A stretch of DNA of 64,000 nt from Enterococcus faecalis (GTDB taxonomy: Bacteria; Bacillota; Bacilli; Lactobacillales; Enterococcaceae): positions 718,501-782,500 of the forward strand of contig NZ_CP118962.1 in assembly GCF_029024925.1 (NCBI RefSeq), in the 5' to 3' direction. A program made the position numbers and the translations under genes. The notes under the pieces are model-generated. The model worked only from the letters and a program-made list of their open reading frames with translations. It had not been told where the DNA came from and did no database searches. Positions within the stretch are counted from its first letter, which is position 1; each line of letters begins with the position of its first letter. Positions 37,207 through 45,755 of this stretch are shown piece by piece.

Positions 37207-37215
37207 TGGTATACT
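37207..37215 (+). promoter_or_regulatory. Extended -10 promoter of the GNAT gene
   Basis: TGGTATACT gives a TGn-extended -10 element about 30 bases before the start codon; no clear -35 is needed. Confidence 0.6.
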
Positions 37216-37243
37216 TTGTTTATTAGATAGGGAGGAATTAAAA

Positions 37244-37678
37244 ATGCTGAACCAAAAAGAAGTAAAAAAAAACGATTATCCTCAATTAATTTCTCTATGG
37301 CGTTCTTCAGTAGAAGCTACCCATTTGTTTTTGAGTCAGGCAGATATTGATAAAATCGAAGTGGTTTTACCTGATTATTTTCAACAAGTTCAATTAAGTA
37401 TGTGGTTAAATGAAGAACAGAAATGTGTGGGCTTTAGTGGAACAAATCAACAAACGTTGGAAATGTTATTTATTGACCCAGTCTATTTTCGTAAAGGCTA
37501 TGGTGGAGAAATTATCAAAAAGTTAATAGAGCAAGAATCAATTATCTTTGTTGATGCCAATAAACAAAATGAAGGGGCTGTGAAGTTCTATCAATCTCAA
37601 GGGTTTCAAGTAATTGGTGAATCAAAGGAAGATCCTCAAGGAAATCCGTTTCCTATTTTACATATGAAACGGATATAG
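37244..37678 (+). CDS. GNAT-family N-acetyltransferase (YjaB-like)
   Basis: A 144-residue acetyltransferase. The N-terminal WRSSVEATHLFLSQADI segment is characteristic of YjaB-like members; the acetyl-CoA loop is around FRKGYGGEIIKKL, and the NEGAVKFYQSQGF motif ends the fold. ATG 37244 follows GGGAGGAA. The acceptor substrate is unknown. Next gene begins 17 bases later, so they are probably co-transcribed. Confidence 0.82.
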   Translation: MLNQKEVKKNDYPQLISLWRSSVEATHLFLSQADIDKIEVVLPDYFQQVQLSMWLNEEQKCVGFSGTNQQTLEMLFIDPVYFRKGYGGEIIKKLIEQESIIFVDANKQNEGAVKFYQSQGFQVIGESKEDPQGNPFPILHMKRI

Positions 37679-37695
37679 AAAAGAGGGAAGAAATC

Positions 37696-38211
37696 ATGCG
37701 GGTAATCGTTACTGAATACCAACCAGCCTGGGTGGAACAGTTTGAAGAAGAAGCCCAAGCGTTGAAACAGATTCTAAAGGAAAATTGTCTTAAAGTTGAA
37801 CATATCGGTAGCACATCTGTGCCTAATTTAGCAGCCAAACCAATTATTGATTTTTTGGTCATTGTTGAAGAAATTGAAAAAGTAGACCTGTTACAAGGGG
37901 AATTTGAAAGAATCGGTTATGAATATATGGGGGAATTTGGGCTATCAGGACGTCGTTATTTACGAAAAGGCCCGATAAAAAGAACACATCATGTGCATAT
38001 TTATCAGTTTGACAATACGCAAGAAATTTTGCGCCATCTTGCTTTTCGAAATTATTTACGAGAAAATCCGGCAATTGCTACAACCTATGGTACATTAAAA
38101 AAGCAATTGGCCCAAGCACACCCCGATAGCATTGATAAATATATGGATGGCAAAGATGCGTTCATTAAGAAAATAGAAAAAGAAGCGTTGAAGAAATATT
38201 GGGAAAAATAA
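37696..38211 (+). CDS. GrpB/UPF0157-family protein
   Basis: A 171-residue member of the GrpB family, nucleotidyltransferase-fold proteins of largely unknown function. The motifs VEHIGSTSVPNLAAKPIIDFLV (in two blocks) and HHVHIYQ with FRNYLRENP are typical. SD AGAGGGAAG precedes ATG 37696. A terminator shared with the convergent SulP gene follows. Confidence 0.85.
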   Translation: MRVIVTEYQPAWVEQFEEEAQALKQILKENCLKVEHIGSTSVPNLAAKPIIDFLVIVEEIEKVDLLQGEFERIGYEYMGEFGLSGRRYLRKGPIKRTHHVHIYQFDNTQEILRHLAFRNYLRENPAIATTYGTLKKQLAQAHPDSIDKYMDGKDAFIKKIEKEALKKYWEK

Positions 38212-38244
38212 AAAAAGTTGCTAAAGCTAGCAACTTTTTTTTGG
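38211..38244. terminator. Bidirectional terminator GrpB/SulP
   Basis: AAAAAAGTTGCTA (38211-38223) pairs with TAGCAACTTTTTT (38228-38240), four-base loop. Overlaps the stop region of both genes. Confidence 0.9.
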
Positions 38245-39402
38245 TTCTTTTTTGAAAAAATGATAAAGAAGACCACTTAAAAGAACACCTAGAATAATTC
38301 CAATCGCTAAATTATGCGTATAGACGATCACACCCACTGTCACGAGTAAAATAACAATTTCAGTAATTTCAAAAGTTCGGAAAAGCTGCAAACTTTCCCA
38401 ATCAAAGGTGTCGACTGCCACTGTCATCATGATCCCAATCAATGCAGCTGTAGGAATGGCTACCATCACGGATTTAAAAACAAAAATGAATAGAAGGAGG
38501 GTAATACCTGAAATCAAAGTAGAAAGCCGTTTTCGTCCCCCTGATTTAACATTAATGACCGCTTGCCCGATCATCGCACAGCCAGCTTGGCCACCAAAAA
38601 AGCCGGTAATTATATTAGCGAATCCTTGCGCCTTAACTTCTCGTTGGCTATCACTTTGGCTCGCTGTCATTTTGTCCACAATGGGGATCGTCAATAAAGA
38701 TTCAATTAACCCGACCATTGCTAAGGCAACAGAACTAGGTAAAATAATCCACAACGTTTCTAAGTTGACGGGTACATTAGGCCAACGGATCGCTGGATGA
38801 AACTGACTCATTTCACCAAGATCACCTACCGTTTGCAAATGACCTTTTAAAAAATAGGACAGGATAGTCATGAATAAAATAACAATTAAAGCAGGAGGCA
38901 CAATTGTAATAAACTTAGGTAATAGATAAATAAGTAAGATACTACAGATAATCATACCGTAGGACCACAGTGTTTGATGGGGCAATTGTTGTACTTGCGC
39001 CATGAAAATTAAAATGGCTAACGCATTGACGAATCCGTACATCACTGTCTTGGGAATAAAGCGCATCAATTTGTGGATACCTAAATAACCTAAAATAAAT
39101 TGTAGAAAGCCTGTTAAAATAGTCGCAGCAAGCATGTATGACAAACCATGTGCTTGAATTAAGCCTGCAAGGACTAAGGCCATTGAGCCAGCAGACGCCG
39201 AAACCATTGCCGGACGGCCGCCCGTAAAAGTAATCACAAGTAAAGTAACAGCTGAAGCAAACACTGCAGAAAGCGGGTGAACACCAGCAATAATCGCAAA
39301 CCCGATTACTTCTGGTAAAATGGCGACAGAAGAAACGAGACCGGCAAAGAGATCATTTCGTTCATTGCCTAACCATTCGCTTTTTTTAATACTAAATAAC
39401 AT
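38227..39402 (-). CDS. SulP-family anion transporter without STAS domain
   Basis: A 391-residue polytopic protein of the SulP/SLC26 family, with GLVSSVAILPEVIGFAIIAG near the N-terminus (first two TM helices) and the conserved GGQAGCAMIGQA region in the middle. SulP proteins transport sulfate, bicarbonate or other anions. Usual members are 500-600 residues with a C-terminal STAS domain; this one stops after the membrane domain. It is on the same strand as a YeiH-type exporter, but a strong hairpin separates them. Confidence 0.83.
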   Translation of the reverse strand: MLFSIKKSEWLGNERNDLFAGLVSSVAILPEVIGFAIIAGVHPLSAVFASAVTLLVITFTGGRPAMVSASAGSMALVLAGLIQAHGLSYMLAATILTGFLQFILGYLGIHKLMRFIPKTVMYGFVNALAILIFMAQVQQLPHQTLWSYGMIICSILLIYLLPKFITIVPPALIVILFMTILSYFLKGHLQTVGDLGEMSQFHPAIRWPNVPVNLETLWIILPSSVALAMVGLIESLLTIPIVDKMTASQSDSQREVKAQGFANIITGFFGGQAGCAMIGQAVINVKSGGRKRLSTLISGITLLLFIFVFKSVMVAIPTAALIGIMMTVAVDTFDWESLQLFRTFEITEIVILLVTVGVIVYTHNLAIGIILGVLLSGLLYHFFKKEPKKSC

Positions 39403-39460
39403 CGAAAAACTCCTTTAAGTTAATAAAACCTTATTCATAATAGCATGAATAAGCTGAAAT

Positions 39461-39495
39461 AAAAAAGTTTGACGTGTTAACGTCAAACTTTTTTA
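39461..39495 (-). terminator. Terminator of the yeiH-like gene
   Basis: AAAAAAGTTTGACG (39461-39474) pairs with CGTCAAACTTTTTT (39481-39494). On the minus strand it follows the yeiH-like stop directly. Confidence 0.88.
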
Positions 39496-40524
39496 TTAGA
39501 ACTGTAACAGTGCCAACAACAAAATGGCTAGGACGACTTGAACAGTTCCTACTGATAAACCATAGATTAAGAAACGTTTGCCTTCTTGGAAAAACTTTTT
39601 AAAATCGAGTCGTAACCCGATTGCTGCCAAGGCAGTAATTTCAAACCAAGAACTAAAGAAATGAGCAGTCTCACTGATCACGACGGGGAAATGAATCAAA
39701 CTATTAAAGACACAGGCAATGAAAAAGCCAACTACATACCAAGGTAGGGCGCTGCTTTTTTTGGTGACTTTTACCAACTCAGCTTCTGATTCTGCCGTCT
39801 TACTTTGCTTGAAACGTCCAAATAAATAGACAACTGCTACGAGTAGGACAATCCGCATAATTTTAAAGAGCATCGCAAGTTGAACTGCGTTCTCATTGAC
39901 CATATTGGCACTGGCGACAACCTGACCAACTGATTGTAAAGTCCCTCCGATTAGTGCGCTACGAGCCAACAAATTGGTACCATAGATAATCCCACTTAAA
40001 ATGGGTAAGGTCAACATTAAAACGGTTCCTAATAAGTTTACTAAAGTAATGATTTGGCCTTTTTCTTCCTCATCTGCTTGAATTGCTGGAGCAATCGAAG
40101 CAATGGCAGAGGATCCACAAACGGCATTACCACCAGCCATCAATAAAGACATATTATCAGAAAAAGCCAGTTTTTTACCGATCAAATAGGCAAAAATAAT
40201 GGTCAGCGACATTTGAATGAGAATAAATGCGACACCTTGTAAGCCAATTTGGGCAATCGTTTGAAAGGTCACGGTGGTTCCCAATAAAACAACAGAAAAT
40301 TCTAGTAATTTACTTTCGGCTACTTTGGTTCCGCGATTTAAATTGGCACCGCGAACAAAGGTATTTCCCAAAAAGATTCCTAGTAAAATAGCTATCGTTG
40401 CGGCGCCTAAGCTAGGTAACCAGATGGCAAAAAACTTGCTAAGGCAGGCGACAAGGAAAGCTGTTAGCAAGCCGGGAAGAATTTGTAATAAAGATTGGAT
40501 ATAATCATTTTCTGAATTTTTCAT
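39496..40524 (-). CDS. YeiH/UPF0324-family putative sulfur-oxyanion exporter
   Basis: A 342-residue protein with about ten TM helices. The [18 protein letters not shown] motif and [11 protein letters not shown] segment are the hallmarks of YeiH (PSE, putative sulfate exporter family). The gene is divergent from a LysR regulator, the same arrangement as E. coli yeiH and yeiE, where the regulator responds to sulfite. Together with the neighbouring SulP gene this suggests a sulfite/sulfate-handling group; substrates are inferred. Confidence 0.82.
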   Translation of the reverse strand: MKNSENDYIQSLLQILPGLLTAFLVACLSKFFAIWLPSLGAATIAILLGIFLGNTFVRGANLNRGTKVAESKLLEFSVVLLGTTVTFQTIAQIGLQGVAFILIQMSLTIIFAYLIGKKLAFSDNMSLLMAGGNAVCGSSAIASIAPAIQADEEEKGQIITLVNLLGTVLMLTLPILSGIIYGTNLLARSALIGGTLQSVGQVVASANMVNENAVQLAMLFKIMRIVLLVAVVYLFGRFKQSKTAESEAELVKVTKKSSALPWYVVGFFIACVFNSLIHFPVVISETAHFFSSWFEITALAAIGLRLDFKKFFQEGKRFLIYGLSVGTVQVVLAILLLALLQF

Positions 40525-40636
40525 TGAAAAAATCTCTCTTTCATGTTCATTACTTCCAGTATAACGAAATTTTTTACATTTGAGAAATAAATAGTTAAAA
40601 TAATATTTATAATAGAAAGTTATCGAAAGGATACCT

Positions 40637-41467
40637 ATGTTTAAATTATTAAAGACTTTTCAAATTGTGTATGAGCAAATGAACTTTTCCAAAGCAGCTA
40701 CCTGCCTATATATATCACAACCAGCCGTTTCTAATCAAATCAAACAATTAGAAGAAGAATTAGGCTGTTCATTGTTTTTAAGAAATGGTCGACAAGATGT
40801 AGTCCCTACTAGGCAAGCGGAAGTCTTGTATAATCGTTTGCTAAATTTAGCTGATGATTGGCAAGAAACATTAACAGCTCTTCATCAGGCGAGATTACCT
40901 AAAGAAACTTGCCGAATTGCTGCGTCTAATACTTTTGCAGTTTATTATTTGCCGCAACTGATGCAGCATTTACAGACACAGTATGCAACGATCAATTTTG
41001 TTTTAGAAATGAACAATTCAGAAGAAGTAGTGGAAAAAGTTGAAAAACATCAAGTTGATTTTGGCTTTATCGAAAAACCATTAATTACGAAAGGAGCAAC
41101 TCGTGAAGAAATTATTCAGGATCAATTGGTTTTAGCTGGGGACCCTGCCAATCAGAATTGGTTGGTACGTGAAAAGGATTCTGGGGTCTTTCATTATACC
41201 CAACAGTATTTAGAAGAAAGTAATCAAAGCCCAACACTCATGACGGTTAAAAACAATGAAATGATTGTTAAAATGTTGGAATTGGGCATGGGGCAATCGT
41301 TGCTTTCAAGAAAGGCGATTACTGAAAAAATTCCGTTCCAAACGTTAGGTGAAAAGTATTGGCGTTCCTTTTATTTTTTGACACGGGGACATTTAAAATC
41401 CTCCTTGCTTCAAGAAGTAAAACAAGCAATTTATCGATTCTATCAGAAGGAAATGAATAAATACTAA
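40637..41467 (+). CDS. LysR-family regulator (YeiE/CysB-like)
   Basis: A 276-residue LTTR. The N-terminal winged HTH (about 1-60) shows [29 protein letters not shown]; the effector domain spans about 90-275. Divergent from the YeiH-type exporter with a 112-base shared control region, typical of LTTRs that control their neighbour. ATG 40637 follows GAAAGGA. The effector is likely a small oxyanion or related ligand, by analogy with YeiE. Confidence 0.85.
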   Translation: MFKLLKTFQIVYEQMNFSKAATCLYISQPAVSNQIKQLEEELGCSLFLRNGRQDVVPTRQAEVLYNRLLNLADDWQETLTALHQARLPKETCRIAASNTFAVYYLPQLMQHLQTQYATINFVLEMNNSEEVVEKVEKHQVDFGFIEKPLITKGATREEIIQDQLVLAGDPANQNWLVREKDSGVFHYTQQYLEESNQSPTLMTVKNNEMIVKMLELGMGQSLLSRKAITEKIPFQTLGEKYWRSFYFLTRGHLKSSLLQEVKQAIYRFYQKEMNKY

Positions 41468-41531
41468 AACGTTCTCTTTGTTTATTTATCAATCTTTGAC
41501 TACACTAAAGAAAACGAAGGAGGGAACCACA

Positions 41532-42404
41532 ATGCCTAAATTTTCACCATGTTTATGGTTTGACACACAAGCGGAAGAAGCTGCTAACTTCTATACAACA
41601 ATCTTTGAAAAAGGTGCGATTCTAAGTAAAACGAACTACGTTAATGAGGAGCACCAACCTCAAGGAACATCATTAATGACCATTGAATTTACCTTGGCGA
41701 ACCAAACAATCATTGGTTTAAATGGCGGACCAGAATTTTCCTTTACACCAGCTAGTTCATTTTTTGTTGAATGTAAAACGTTATCACAAACAGAAACGTT
41801 GTGGAAAAATTTAACAGCAGACGGACAGATTTTGATGCCTTTTGGGGAATATCCTTTTAGTCCTTTATATGGTTGGGTAGTGGACAAATTTGGTGTCTCT
41901 TGGCAAGTGTCTTTTTCAGGAAAAGAACAAACAATTGTACCAACCTTTATGTTTGCTAATGAAAAATATGGCGAAGCAGCCAAAGCTCTATCAGAATGGT
42001 TGGCGATTTTCGGTCCAGGCGAAATAATTGAAAAAGTTGAATATGAAGATGGGAACATTGCGCAAGCACTTTTCACATTACAGGAGCAACCGTTTCGAGT
42101 AATGGATGCACGAGATAAACATGATTTTGATTTTACCATGGCCTTCTCCATTTATATTGATTGTGAAAATCAGGAGGAAATAGATCGACTATGGCAACAA
42201 GTGACTGCTAAAGGGAAAGAATGGCCGTGTGGCTGGATGGAAGATCAATTTGGGGTCAGTTGGCAAACAGGCAATCCTGAACTGAAACGTTATTTATCTG
42301 ACTCAAATCCAGCTAGAGCAAATGAAGTGACCAAAAAATTGTACCAAATGAAAAAAATAGATTTAAACCAGTTAAAAGAAGTGTATGACAAATATAATCA
42401 TTAG
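41532..42404 (+). CDS. Tandem VOC/PhnB-like domain protein
   Basis: A 290-residue protein made of two 3-demethylubiquinone-methyltransferase-like (PhnB) VOC domains. Both halves carry the same pattern: a start such as PCLWFDTQAEEAANFYT or PTFMFANEKYGEAAKALS, and an end with FGVSWQ (FGVSWQVSF and FGVSWQTGN). These domains are glyoxalase/dioxygenase-fold proteins whose activity is generally unknown. ATG 41532 follows AAGGAGG; an upstream start at 41478 lacks an SD. Confidence 0.82.
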   Translation: MPKFSPCLWFDTQAEEAANFYTTIFEKGAILSKTNYVNEEHQPQGTSLMTIEFTLANQTIIGLNGGPEFSFTPASSFFVECKTLSQTETLWKNLTADGQILMPFGEYPFSPLYGWVVDKFGVSWQVSFSGKEQTIVPTFMFANEKYGEAAKALSEWLAIFGPGEIIEKVEYEDGNIAQALFTLQEQPFRVMDARDKHDFDFTMAFSIYIDCENQEEIDRLWQQVTAKGKEWPCGWMEDQFGVSWQTGNPELKRYLSDSNPARANEVTKKLYQMKKIDLNQLKEVYDKYNH

Positions 42405-42473
42405 AAAAACTGAGGTTGTCTGATCGACTACACTTCGTTACGTTGGTATCAATTCCAATACATGGAACATACT

Positions 42474-42525
42474 AGAGTTGAAGGGCTTGTCTTTTAAGGA
42501 CCAAGACCTTCAACTCTTAAAAAAG
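42474..42525 (+). terminator. Hairpin in the 42405-42677 gap
   Basis: AGAGTTGAAGG (42474-42484) pairs with CCTTCAACTCT (42507-42517), followed by TAAAAAAGG rather than T, so it is at best a weak terminator for the VOC gene. Nothing else is evident in the 270-base gap. Confidence 0.5.
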
Positions 42526-42677
42526 GCTCGATTCTTGCGAGTTCCAAAGAGGCTACTTCTATTTTGTTGTTTACTTAATGGTTAGGACTCTGCCGATTTT
42601 TTTATAAGATTATGCTATAATTAAGAGTAGTAAATTATTGAAGGAAAAATGAAAAGTCCAAAATAGGAAGTGGTAAA

Positions 42678-42902
42678 ATGATTGAGTTAATTGTGTTGTT
42701 AACAGTTTTTACTTATGGAACGAACTTTGTTTTATATCTTATTTTGAAAAATAAAAAGTCCATGCCAATTGTCGAAAAAGCTTCTATTGTATTAGGAATT
42801 AATATGTCTGTGTTATTATTAGATGGTATTTTTGCTTTCGTTGGCAAATTCATCATGTTATCAGAATGGGAATTATTAGCGCCTATTTTTGAAATAGTGT
42901 AA
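42678..42902 (+). CDS. Small two-TM membrane protein upstream of the two-component system
   Basis: A 74-residue protein with two hydrophobic helices (about 2-22 and 34-60). The SD AGGAAGTGG before ATG 42678 supports translation. I do not recognise a family. It lies 88 bases upstream of the response regulator, on the same strand. It could be an accessory to the intramembrane sensor kinase, but proximity is the only evidence. Confidence 0.5.
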   Translation: MIELIVLLTVFTYGTNFVLYLILKNKKSMPIVEKASIVLGINMSVLLLDGIFAFVGKFIMLSEWELLAPIFEIV

Positions 42903-42990
42903 AAATCATCATAAAGTCCTATATCCAAAAAGAATGAAGTTTGTTAGGATAAGAAAGATGAAAATTTAGAAATAAAAGAGGTGGGATTGC

Positions 42991-43665
42991 ATGGCTAAAA
43001 TCATGATTGTCGAAGATGAAACAACCATTCGAGAATTAATTAGCGAGGAATTACAAAAATGGCAATTTGAAACGATTGGAACAACCGATTTTAATGATGT
43101 ATTGGATGATTTTCAAGAGGAGAATCCCCAATTAGTCTTGATGGATATTAATTTACCTGTTTACGATGGGTACTATTGGTGTCAAAAAATTCGTGAAGTT
43201 TCTAAAGTACCAATTATTTTTATTTCGAGTCGTAGTACCAATATGGATATGATTATGGCGATGAACATGGGCGCGGATGATTTTGTTACAAAACCGTTCC
43301 AGATAGATGTTTTAATTGCTAAAATCAATGCTTTGTTGCGCCGCTCTTATAACTATTCCGATACGGATAGTGAAGTGCTTTCACATAATGGCATTACTTT
43401 AAATGTGGACAATGGACGAATGGAAATCAGAGGCGAAATGATCGATTTAAGTAAAAATGAATACCGATTACTGTATCTTTTAATGAAAAAGCACGGAAAA
43501 ATTTTAACACGTGAAAAACTATTGCGCGCTTTATGGGACGATGAACGTTTTGTGGATGACAATACGTTGACGGTAAATATCAATCGTTTACGAAAAAAAA
43601 TTGAGCAAGCAGGCATTGCTGGCTATATTGAAACCAAAGTGGGCGTCGGTTATATGGTGCCCTAG
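42991..43665 (+). CDS. sapR: OmpR-family response regulator (SapR/BceR-like)
   Basis: A 224-residue regulator with a receiver domain (phosphoacceptor Asp52 in VLMDINLP, TKPF lysine motif) and a C-terminal winged HTH (KNEYRLLYLLMKKHGKILTREKLLRALW). The Bce-type pairing with a small intramembrane-sensing kinase, 13 bases downstream, indicates a cell-envelope antibiotic-sensing system. I believe it is the E. faecalis SapRS pair linked to bacitracin response, whose ABC transporters are encoded elsewhere; no transporter is adjacent here. Confidence 0.85.
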   Translation: MAKIMIVEDETTIRELISEELQKWQFETIGTTDFNDVLDDFQEENPQLVLMDINLPVYDGYYWCQKIREVSKVPIIFISSRSTNMDMIMAMNMGADDFVTKPFQIDVLIAKINALLRRSYNYSDTDSEVLSHNGITLNVDNGRMEIRGEMIDLSKNEYRLLYLLMKKHGKILTREKLLRALWDDERFVDDNTLTVNINRLRKKIEQAGIAGYIETKVGVGYMVP

Positions 43666-43678
43666 ATAGGAGTAGACA

Positions 43679-44704
43679 ATGACCATTCTAAAGTATTTAA
43701 AAGATCGCTGGTTATTACTAATTGGTTGGTTATTTTTTCTGTTCTTAACTTGTTTTATTTTATGGTTGGCTCCTAATGTCCGCTTAGATTGGACAGTGGT
43801 TGGCTATATCTTTTTACTGCAAAGTGTTTTTTTATCGCTATTTTTAACAATTGATTATTATTTAAAACGTAAGTGGTGGCTTTCGTTGGCAACGGAAAAA
43901 GAGCCGCCTTCTTTACAAGAATATTTGAATACAGCAGAAAAAGAAGAAGAACTACTTGTCCAAACGTATATTAACGGTTTATTGCAAGAGCACCAACAAA
44001 CCATGCAGCAAGCAATTAACAACCAACAGGACCAAAAAGATTACATTGACTCTTGGGTTCATGAAATCAAAGTCCCCCTAACGGCTATCACGTTACTGGT
44101 ACAATCTGTCGAAGATGATATTCCAGAGAAAAAATATTATCTATTGGAAAATGAGTTAGGTAAAATTGATGAATATGTCGAGCAAGTCCTATATTATGCT
44201 AGACTGGACAGCTTTTCTCGAGATTATTTACTCCAAGAATATTCTTTAAAAGAAATTGTGCAATCTGTTGTTCGTACGCAAGCAAATTATTTTATCCAAA
44301 AAAGATTGCAATTCTCAATTGAAGGGGAAGATGAAGCGGTTTTAACCGACCGAAAATGGGTCATTTTTATTTTCCGCCAATTATTAAGTAATGCAGTCAA
44401 GTATACGCCAGAAGGCGGCACGATTACGGTCCTAATTTCCAAAAATAAACAAGGTATTTATTTATCTTTAAAAGATTCTGGGATTGGCATTCCGACACAA
44501 GATCAACGACGCATTTTCGATAAAGGATTTACTGGTGAAAACGGGCGAAAAAGCGAACAGCATTCGACTGGTCTTGGCCTGTATTTGGCCCATAGCTTAG
44601 CGAAAAAGTTAGGTCATGATTTAACAGTCGAATCGACAGAAGGGCAAGGTACGACGATGACATTGTTTTTCCCTTCCCTCAGTTATTATAATGAAGTGAA
44701 ATAA
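43679..44704 (+). CDS. sapS: Intramembrane-sensing histidine kinase (SapS/BceS-like)
   Basis: A 341-residue kinase with two TM helices (about 11-31 and 40-60) joined by a very short loop, so no extracellular sensor domain. The DHp has SWVHEIKVPLTAI (His128); the ATPase domain has the N box RQLLSNAVKYTPEGG, G1 DSGIGIP and G2 GLGLYLA. Such kinases sense via a BceAB-type transporter. Co-transcribed with the response regulator; terminator follows. Confidence 0.88.
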   Translation: MTILKYLKDRWLLLIGWLFFLFLTCFILWLAPNVRLDWTVVGYIFLLQSVFLSLFLTIDYYLKRKWWLSLATEKEPPSLQEYLNTAEKEEELLVQTYINGLLQEHQQTMQQAINNQQDQKDYIDSWVHEIKVPLTAITLLVQSVEDDIPEKKYYLLENELGKIDEYVEQVLYYARLDSFSRDYLLQEYSLKEIVQSVVRTQANYFIQKRLQFSIEGEDEAVLTDRKWVIFIFRQLLSNAVKYTPEGGTITVLISKNKQGIYLSLKDSGIGIPTQDQRRIFDKGFTGENGRKSEQHSTGLGLYLAHSLAKKLGHDLTVESTEGQGTTMTLFFPSLSYYNEVK

Positions 44705-44709
44705 AAAGT

Positions 44710-44749
44710 AGGTCTATCAGCAAATTAAAGAGGTGATAGGCCTTTTTTT
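44710..44749 (+). terminator. Terminator of the two-component operon
   Basis: AGGTCTATCA (44710-44719) pairs with TGATAGGCCT (44734-44743, one G-T), then a T run. Confidence 0.82.
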
Positions 44750-44851
44750 ATTTATTAAAACTTTCTTGCTAACTTCTCTTACTCTTCTTAGTTGTTTAGA
44801 AAACGTTTTTATTGTTAGAATGAAATGAAATAAATTTGTTAGGAGAATATT

Positions 44852-45715
44852 ATGAGTTTACTTATCGCTTTAGTGCCCATGATTGCGTGGGGCAGTATTG
44901 GTTTAGTCAGCGGTAAAATTGGTGGAAGCGCCAATCAACAAACGTTAGGTATGACAATCGGCGCATTACTATTTTCAATTGTTGTCTTTTTTGTCATCCA
45001 GCCTACGTTGACGACAGCCACATTAATTGTTGGATTTATATCTGGTTTATTCTGGAGTTTGGGACAGAATAAACAATTTCATAGCATGAAATATATGGGC
45101 GTTTCAGTTGGCTTACCAATTTCAACTGGGATGCAGTTAGTTGTTAATACCGTTGCAGGGGCTGTTTTTTTCCATGAATGGACAAAAACAAAAGACTTTG
45201 TTGTGGGCTTTATCGCTTTGGCCTTTTTAGTTTTTGGGGTGTATTTAACAGCTCGACAAGATGATGACAGTCAACCGAAAACCTCAAACAGTATGTTAGA
45301 TTTTAATAAAGGGATTCGGGCCTTGATTTTCTCAACAGTTGGGTATGGCGTCTATACCATCATTATTAATGCCACTGGTTTAGATCCGTGGGGAATTATT
45401 TTGCCACAAAGTATTGGTATGTTAGTGGGGGCTAGTTTCTTTGCCTTCAAAAAAGTCAAAGTTGATCGTTTTGTTTGGATGAATATGACGACGGGTCTGC
45501 TTTGGGGCTTAGGAAATATTTGTATGTTATTAACAATGCGTGAAATTGGCTTAGCTATTAGCTTCTCTTTATCACAAATGGGGATTATTATTTCGACTCT
45601 TGGGGGCATCTTCCTTTTAGGCGAAAGAAAATCAAAAAAAGAAATGTTTTATGTTATTTTTGGTTGCATTTTTGTTATTCTAGGTGGTATTCTTTTAGGG
45701 TATATGAAAGCGTAA
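44852..45715 (+). CDS. GRP-family sugar transporter (GlcU/RbsU-like)
   Basis: A 287-residue protein with ten TM helices in two five-helix repeats, of the glucose/ribose uptake (GRP) family within the DMT superfamily. Conserved features: MIAWGSIGLVSGKIGG at the start, the QNKQFHSMKYMGVSVGLPISTGMQL core (seen in two adjoining blocks) and the second-half GLLWGLGNICMLL. It would be a PTS-independent sugar importer. Solitary gene with a hairpin after it. Confidence 0.83.
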   Translation: MSLLIALVPMIAWGSIGLVSGKIGGSANQQTLGMTIGALLFSIVVFFVIQPTLTTATLIVGFISGLFWSLGQNKQFHSMKYMGVSVGLPISTGMQLVVNTVAGAVFFHEWTKTKDFVVGFIALAFLVFGVYLTARQDDDSQPKTSNSMLDFNKGIRALIFSTVGYGVYTIIINATGLDPWGIILPQSIGMLVGASFFAFKKVKVDRFVWMNMTTGLLWGLGNICMLLTMREIGLAISFSLSQMGIIISTLGGIFLLGERKSKKEMFYVIFGCIFVILGGILLGYMKA

Positions 45716-45741
45716 ATAGTTTATTTACGCTTATTTTTTTT
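45708..45741 (+). terminator. Terminator after the sugar transporter
   Basis: AAGCGTAAAT (45708-45717) pairs with ATTTACGCTT (45723-45732), then a T run; the stem includes the stop codon. Confidence 0.85.
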
Positions 45742-45755
45742 ACGGGGGTAAACAC

